From: an uncultured Prevotella sp.
GTDB taxonomy: Bacteria > Bacteroidota > Bacteroidia > Bacteroidales > Bacteroidaceae
DNA: 64,000 bases
NCBI GenBank assembly: GCA_946404405.1
Contig: CAMJDL010000009.1
Coordinates: 1 to 64,000 of the forward strand
Direction: 5' to 3'
Shown: piece by piece, positions 59,664-64,000 of the stretch
Layout of the letters: each line of letters begins with the position of its first letter
Numbering within the stretch: position 1 is the stretch's first letter
Notes under the pieces: model-generated
Told to the model about the DNA's origin: nothing
What the model saw: the letters and a program-made list of their open reading frames with translations, nothing else
The model's database searches: none
Made by a program: the position numbers and the translations under genes

Positions 59664-61202
59664 CTAATGCTGTACATGTTGGTGGAAGTAGTCGAAGTGA
59701 GCGATGCCGTCGTCGCCATAACAGAAAAGGCCCGTGCGGATGCCTTTCCAATAGCCTGAACGCATGGGGAATGCGTCGCCGGCTTTTTTGAACCGTCGTC
59801 CGTCCGTACTGTAGTAAAACTGATGGCGATTTTCTATGCAGTCGTTTGTCACGCGTAGCCAGACTTTGTCATATTTCCCTGGTTTCACGATTTGTCGCTG
59901 ACCATGTGCCTCAATAAAGATGCCTTTTTGACAGAGGCCGATGCCACGAAACAACTTGCCGCTACAGAAGAGTCCCGCATAGCAATGGCCTGAGGAAGAT
60001 ACTAATGTGGTGCTCTCACTCTGATAGCCGATGACTTTCTGCGTCAGCTGATTACGGCATTGTTTCAGACTGTCGGCAGGCAAGGCCTTCAATGTGAGCC
60101 ACCCCTTGCGATCGTTGAGGCTCCAATGCGTATCTACAGGGTTATGGTTCCATTGCCATTGCAGGCCAAGGGTGCCTGAAAAGTCATCGTCAGTCTGGAG
60201 GGCGAAGGCGGTGGTGGTTTTGTCATTGGGGGCAGCGGCAAAACCGCTGCCAACACTATAGGCAGTGGCAAAACCACTGCCGACAACTGGTTCGCCAATG
60301 CCGTTGCCATCGTGGTCGATACCTATTACGGGCCAGTCGTTCTCCCAATGGGCGGGCTGCAGATGCACCACACGTCCCAAGACGGGCGTCTCCTGGAAAT
60401 GATAGAACCACCACTGGCCATCGGGCGTGTCAACCAATGCCCCCTGATGAGGTCCGTTGACGTTGGTGGAACCCTGTTCGAGGACGATGCGCCGTTCGTA
60501 GGGACCGTAGATGTTGCGAGCACGAAGCACCGTCTGCCAACCCGTGCCAACACCACCTTCAGGTATAATCAGATAGTAGTAGCCATTGCGTTTCAGGAAC
60601 TTTGTGCCTTCAGCTACGGGGCCAGTATATACCGTCACGCCGTCGTCCAACAGCTGACGTCCATCGGGTGACATACGGTGTACGATGATGGGGCCTGCAC
60701 GATGACGACTACGACCTAGATACGCCTGTCCGTCTTCATCCCAGAAGGGGCACGGATCCTCCCATTTCTCTACGCGCTTCACCAGATGCAGCGGTGCCCA
60801 AGGACCATTAGGGTCTTTTGCCGTAGACATATAGAGTCCCTCGTCGGGTGTGCAGAAATAGACGTAGAACAGACCGTCGTGATAGCGGATGGCCGGAGCC
60901 CACGAACCGCCTGCATAGTGCTGGTTGCTGTCCCAGCCAGGTTCGTCGAAGCGGCGGTATATCTGACTGATATAGCGCCAGTTCACCAGATCTTCAGACT
61001 CAAGAACTTGCATGCCCATAAAGTGGAAGTCGGAGGCCACCATATAGTATTTATTCCCCACACGAATCACGTCAGGGTCGCTGAAGTCGGCATTCAGCAC
61101 AGGGTTGCGGTATGTGCCGTCGCCTTGATCACCCCAACTACGAGTCTGGGCTGCTAAAGACAACGATAGCAGGATGAGCAGGCAGGTGAGAGCGTGTTTC
61201 AT
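59664..61202 (-). CDS. Secreted glycoside hydrolase family 43
   Basis: GH43 enzymes remove arabinose or xylose from plant polymers. The start at 61202 gives a signal peptide (MKHALTCLLILLSLSLAAQT) and overlaps the GH28 stop by 4 nt. The 512-residue product has NPVLNADFSDPDVIRVGNKY (general base Asp), KVEKWEDPCPFWDEDGQAYL (pKa modulator Asp) and VAEGTKFLKRNGYYYLIIPE (acid Glu), then a C-terminal beta-sandwich domain (DDFSGTLGLQWQWNHNPVDT, YYSTDGRRFKKAGDAFPM). Exact specificity is not clear. It follows a polygalacturonase and an OPT transporter, so pectin side chains are a likely target. Confidence 0.92.
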   Translation of the reverse strand: MKHALTCLLILLSLSLAAQTRSWGDQGDGTYRNPVLNADFSDPDVIRVGNKYYMVASDFHFMGMQVLESEDLVNWRYISQIYRRFDEPGWDSNQHYAGGSWAPAIRYHDGLFYVYFCTPDEGLYMSTAKDPNGPWAPLHLVKRVEKWEDPCPFWDEDGQAYLGRSRHRAGPIIVHRMSPDGRQLLDDGVTVYTGPVAEGTKFLKRNGYYYLIIPEGGVGTGWQTVLRARNIYGPYERRIVLEQGSTNVNGPHQGALVDTPDGQWWFYHFQETPVLGRVVHLQPAHWENDWPVIGIDHDGNGIGEPVVGSGFATAYSVGSGFAAAPNDKTTTAFALQTDDDFSGTLGLQWQWNHNPVDTHWSLNDRKGWLTLKALPADSLKQCRNQLTQKVIGYQSESTTLVSSSGHCYAGLFCSGKLFRGIGLCQKGIFIEAHGQRQIVKPGKYDKVWLRVTNDCIENRHQFYYSTDGRRFKKAGDAFPMRSGYWKGIRTGLFCYGDDGIAHFDYFHQHVQH

Positions 61203-62626
61203 TGGACGTCTTCTTTTACGAAATCTGGTCTTGCATCCGTCTGTTCTGTGGAGGTTTCGATGTTGTCGAAGTGAACCGAGCGTGCATGACGGACATAGAA
61301 TCCCTTGGCGGGCAGCGGGCCCCACATGGTAGCTTCAGGATACTCGGCAGCCTTTTCGTCACGAAGCGCCTTGTTAATATCGGACAGTTGTCGCTTCGTC
61401 AGGCCTCCGTTGTGGTGAATGCTAACGTTACTGACATGTACGTCTTCCACAGGATGGCCAGGAAGTCCCGTGATAGAACATCCGTAGTTGCCACAGTCTC
61501 TTGCGCGTACATTATTAATATATACACCTCGTATGCTGCCCACCGTTTCTATGCTGTCTGGCTTCTGACTACGTGTGGCACCCTCGTTGCCGCCTTGCAC
61601 ATTCTGCGCCACAAAGGCATCGGCCCCGTTTTTACTGAACGTCCAGCCGCGACCACGATGGCCCAGACGGACGAAGATGGGCGATTCGGTACCAACAATC
61701 GACATACCGTCAACGCTGACGTTCTCCATCAGTCCGCCATCCACTATCTCTAACGACAATGCTGATGTGCCACGAGGACATCCGAAGAACTGAGTGCTCT
61801 GGTCGTCGCTGGGTTTCACCACAATGCCACGAATCGAGATGTTGCGGAATCCCCCATTGGTCTCTGTGCCCAGCTTTACCGCATTACAATGCGACGAAAC
61901 AATGCAGTTCTCGATGGCGATGTCTTCGCAAAGTCGTGGCGAAGTGGACTTCAGCGTGATGCCGTCATCGTCGGAGTCAGCTATCACACCACGTACTATG
62001 ACATCGTGACAGCCGTCCAAGTCCAGCGCATCGTTGTTGTAGTTGTTGCGGTTCGTGACCTTGATGCCGTCAATCCGCACACGGTCGCAGGCCAGATAGT
62101 GCTGCATCCAGCAACCGCTGTTACGTAGCGAGATGTCTTTGATGAAGATATTCCTACTCTGGATAAAGCGTAACAGATGCGGACGTGTGATGCCTTCGTC
62201 GTTCCATGATAGTTTAGGAAATACGCGGCCCTGTCCGTCGATAGTTCCGTAGCCGTCAATGACCACGTTTTCCACAGAGTCGGCATATACCAACTGAATG
62301 GTTGGCGTATGCGTTCGCAACGACTTGTAGCTCGTTGTCATGCAGCGATAGTCCTGCAAATCCGTTGAACCATAGAGCGTTGCCCCCAACTCCAGATGCA
62401 GGTTGACGTTGCTGCGCAGTACGATGCTACCAGTCTTGTAGTTGCCTGCTGGTATCACCACACGACCGCCACCAGCCTCAGAACAAAGGTCGATGCATTG
62501 TTGCAAAACAGAAGTGCACAAGACTGTTGTATCGCTCTTTGCACCAAAGTCGGTAATGATATAATTACGGGCTGCTACCGTCAAGGAAATGCCCATCAGC
62601 AGCCCGCAGAAAAAGATTCGCCTCAT
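61199..62626 (-). CDS. Secreted GH28 polygalacturonase-type hydrolase
   Basis: GH28 enzymes cut pectic backbones. The 475-residue product has a signal peptide (MRRIFFCGLLMGISLTVAAR), NYIITDFGAKSDTTVLCTSV as the first beta-helix coil, and catalytic-region motifs in NDALDLDGCHDVIVRGVIAD, SDDDGITLKSTS and HCNAVKLGTETNGGFRNISI. The usual NTD is NND(A), and the motif G-H-G is SSHCNA, so it belongs to a divergent subgroup; rhamnogalacturonan or xylogalacturonan-type substrates are possible. Stops and starts overlap by 4 nt on both sides (OPT upstream, GH43 downstream), a tight operon. Confidence 0.9.
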   Translation of the reverse strand: MRRIFFCGLLMGISLTVAARNYIITDFGAKSDTTVLCTSVLQQCIDLCSEAGGGRVVIPAGNYKTGSIVLRSNVNLHLELGATLYGSTDLQDYRCMTTSYKSLRTHTPTIQLVYADSVENVVIDGYGTIDGQGRVFPKLSWNDEGITRPHLLRFIQSRNIFIKDISLRNSGCWMQHYLACDRVRIDGIKVTNRNNYNNDALDLDGCHDVIVRGVIADSDDDGITLKSTSPRLCEDIAIENCIVSSHCNAVKLGTETNGGFRNISIRGIVVKPSDDQSTQFFGCPRGTSALSLEIVDGGLMENVSVDGMSIVGTESPIFVRLGHRGRGWTFSKNGADAFVAQNVQGGNEGATRSQKPDSIETVGSIRGVYINNVRARDCGNYGCSITGLPGHPVEDVHVSNVSIHHNGGLTKRQLSDINKALRDEKAAEYPEATMWGPLPAKGFYVRHARSVHFDNIETSTEQTDARPDFVKEDVQ

Positions 62627-64000
62627 CGCTTGGTGGCCTTGATAAAGTAGATAATCAGAAGGATGTATGCTACTAACGATGCGAGTTCAGACAGCGGATT
62701 TGCCCACCATGCACTATAGTCGAACGAGATACCGCCAAAGCGAAGCAATGCACTCACGACACCCATCAGGGCACCACCAGCAATGAATCCAGAGGCGATG
62801 AGGTTGCCATGTTCGCCACGTTCCTTGTTGACTGTCTCATCCTTCGAACGACTGGCAACATACCAGTTGATGGCACCACCGATGACCAGCGGCACGTTGA
62901 GTTCCATGGGGATGAACATACCTAAGGCAAAGGCCAGGGCAGGAACCTTACACAGCGTCAGCACAATGGCGATAACGGCTCCAATGGCGTATAGTGCCCA
63001 AGGTGCACCCACTCCGTTCATCAGTGGATCGATGACTGCCGCCATAGCGTTGGCCTGCGGAGCAGCCAATGCGCCAGAGGCAAAGCCGTAGGTCTCGTTC
63101 AGCAGCATCATAACACCACCTACAGTTGCAGCGCTGACTAGTGTTCCCAGAAACTTCCATGTCTGCTGTTTGCGAGGCTGTGTACCACACCAGTAACCAA
63201 TTTTCAGGTCGGTAATAAACGAGCCTGCCATCGAGAGGGCCGTACATACCACACCGCCCATAATGAGCGCAGCAACCATGCCGCCTGTACCCTTCAGACC
63301 TACTGCTACCATCACGACAGAAGCTAAAATCAGCGTCATCAGCGTCATACCCGATACGGGGTTCGAGCCCACGATAGCAATAGCGTTGGCAGCTACAGTC
63401 GTAAAGAGGAAGGCTATGACGGCAGTCAAAATAATAGCTACCGCAGCAAACAGCAGATTGCCGTCCATCACGCCAAACCAGAAGAATAGGAAGGTGAGGA
63501 TGAGGGTGACTATTGAGGCGATAGCGATAAAACGGAAGGGCAGGTCTTGTTGAGTTTGCTGCGACTCTGTCGCAGCTCCAGCCTTCGTCGCCAGTCCTAC
63601 AGCACTCTTAATGACGCCCCACGACTTGATGATACCAATAATACCCGCCATAGCGATAGCACCAATACCTATGGACTTGCCATAAGAAGTAAAGATTTGC
63701 TCAGGCGACATATCGCCAACAGCAGTCGTAATGGCGGGATTCCATTGATTCATGACGGTATCTGAGAACAGCAAAGCCATACCAGGTACCACGAGCCACC
63801 AGACGAATAGCGATCCCAGCGTGATGATTAGGGCATAGCGGAAACCAATGATATAACCCAGGCCCAATACGGCTGCACCGGTATTGTTCTTAAACACCAG
63901 CTTCGCCTTTTCCGCCAAGTCATCGCCATACGGAATCATCCGGCTCGTCACGTTCTCGTTCCACCAACCGAAGGTCGCCACGATAAAGTCGTAGAGGCCG
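62623..64000 (-). CDS. OPT family oligopeptide transporter (5' end cut by window)
   Basis: OPT proteins are large proton- or metal-chelate-coupled importers. The visible 459 codons begin inside the gene: the frame stays open to base 64000, and upstream residues read GLYDFIVATFGWWNENVTSR. Some nine hydrophobic spans, GMTLMTLILASVVMVAVGLK, APWALYAIGAVIAIVLTLCK, SGFIAGGALMGVVSALLRFG and IDPLMNGVGAPW, are typical of OPT/YSL transporters. It overlaps the GH28 start by 4 nt, so it is first (as far as seen) in the operon. OPT is an unexpected partner for pectin enzymes; whether it carries peptides or another substrate is not known. Confidence 0.88.
   Translation of the reverse strand, partial: GLYDFIVATFGWWNENVTSRMIPYGDDLAEKAKLVFKNNTGAAVLGLGYIIGFRYALIITLGSLFVWWLVVPGMALLFSDTVMNQWNPAITTAVGDMSPEQIFTSYGKSIGIGAIAMAGIIGIIKSWGVIKSAVGLATKAGAATESQQTQQDLPFRFIAIASIVTLILTFLFFWFGVMDGNLLFAAVAIILTAVIAFLFTTVAANAIAIVGSNPVSGMTLMTLILASVVMVAVGLKGTGGMVAALIMGGVVCTALSMAGSFITDLKIGYWCGTQPRKQQTWKFLGTLVSAATVGGVMMLLNETYGFASGALAAPQANAMAAVIDPLMNGVGAPWALYAIGAVIAIVLTLCKVPALAFALGMFIPMELNVPLVIGGAINWYVASRSKDETVNKERGEHGNLIASGFIAGGALMGVVSALLRFGGISFDYSAWWANPLSELASLVAYILLIIYFIKATKR

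Overview
The window looks like the chromosome of a Prevotellaceae bacterium (Prevotella or Segatella type, phylum Bacteroidota). Many genes are preceded by a Bacteroidota -7 box (TAnnTTTG) and lack a Shine-Dalgarno sequence. Lipoproteins carry Bacteroidota-style signal sequences. The gene content includes a fimbrillin-like lipoprotein, a BspA-like surface protein, a TonB receptor with a DUF4249 partner, DUF4294, and a type VI secretion cluster of the Bacteroidota (T6SSiii) kind. Genus is inferred from these features; no 16S rRNA or tRNA gene was seen.

Layout. 1-3375: the distal S10 ribosomal operon on the minus strand (rplV partial, rpsS, rplB, rplW, rplD, rplC), with rplC first after a ~200-nt leader. 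3426-6250: a small membrane protein with a secreted carboxylesterase, and divergently an alpha/beta hydrolase fused to a degenerate nucleotidase-like domain. 6251-8900: an accessory stretch of hairpin repeats, one unknown gene with a structured leader, and a toxin-antitoxin pair whose toxin is frameshifted and which lies between direct repeats. 8947-17878: surface and accessory genes: a fimbrillin-like lipoprotein with two tiny leader proteins, a 1455-residue BspA-like protein, a hipBA module bounded by a 118-bp duplication, and a small membrane protein. 18117-25842: a compact T6SS sheath/tube cluster (PEGA protein, DUF4280 spike, two Hcp, TssC, AraC-type regulator, TssB, ClpV) with no baseplate or membrane-complex genes in the window.

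25929-36808: housekeeping and metabolism: RlpA, glutamate dehydrogenase, a DASS transporter, aquaporin plus a GH3 beta-glucosidase, class II aldolase, a Met-rich secreted protein, a Nudix hydrolase and a secreted esterase. 36809-38255: 1.4 kb without convincing genes, full of inverted repeats. 38293-41217: a BlaI/BlaR1-type regulator pair plus a lipoprotein. 41449-47822: DUF2442, a histidine phosphatase, a large receiver-receiver-ATP-grasp protein and panE. 47793-52026: an operon of lipoprotein, TonB receptor and DUF4249. 52371-58352: a secreted protein, DUF4294, then lrp / C26-M19 fusion / M28 peptidase, O-methyltransferase / aroQ, and divergent xerD. 59664-64000: a polysaccharide (pectin/arabinoxylan-like) operon: OPT transporter (cut by the window end), GH28, GH43.

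The most unusual signal is the repeat content. Two patterns recur. (1) Short 7-9-bp words are iterated in tandem with slight variation (AGTGAAAAGTGAAAAGTG, ATTAGTAATTAGTAATTA, TTGAACGTTGAACG and others), between genes and also in frame inside signal peptides, linkers and start codons. (2) Intergenic islands each use their own word in direct and inverted orientation, often forming perfect hairpins of 10-18 bp. A third element, ATGTTTTGGT plus a hairpin with a GGACGA loop, is present in three copies whose stems differ by compensating changes.
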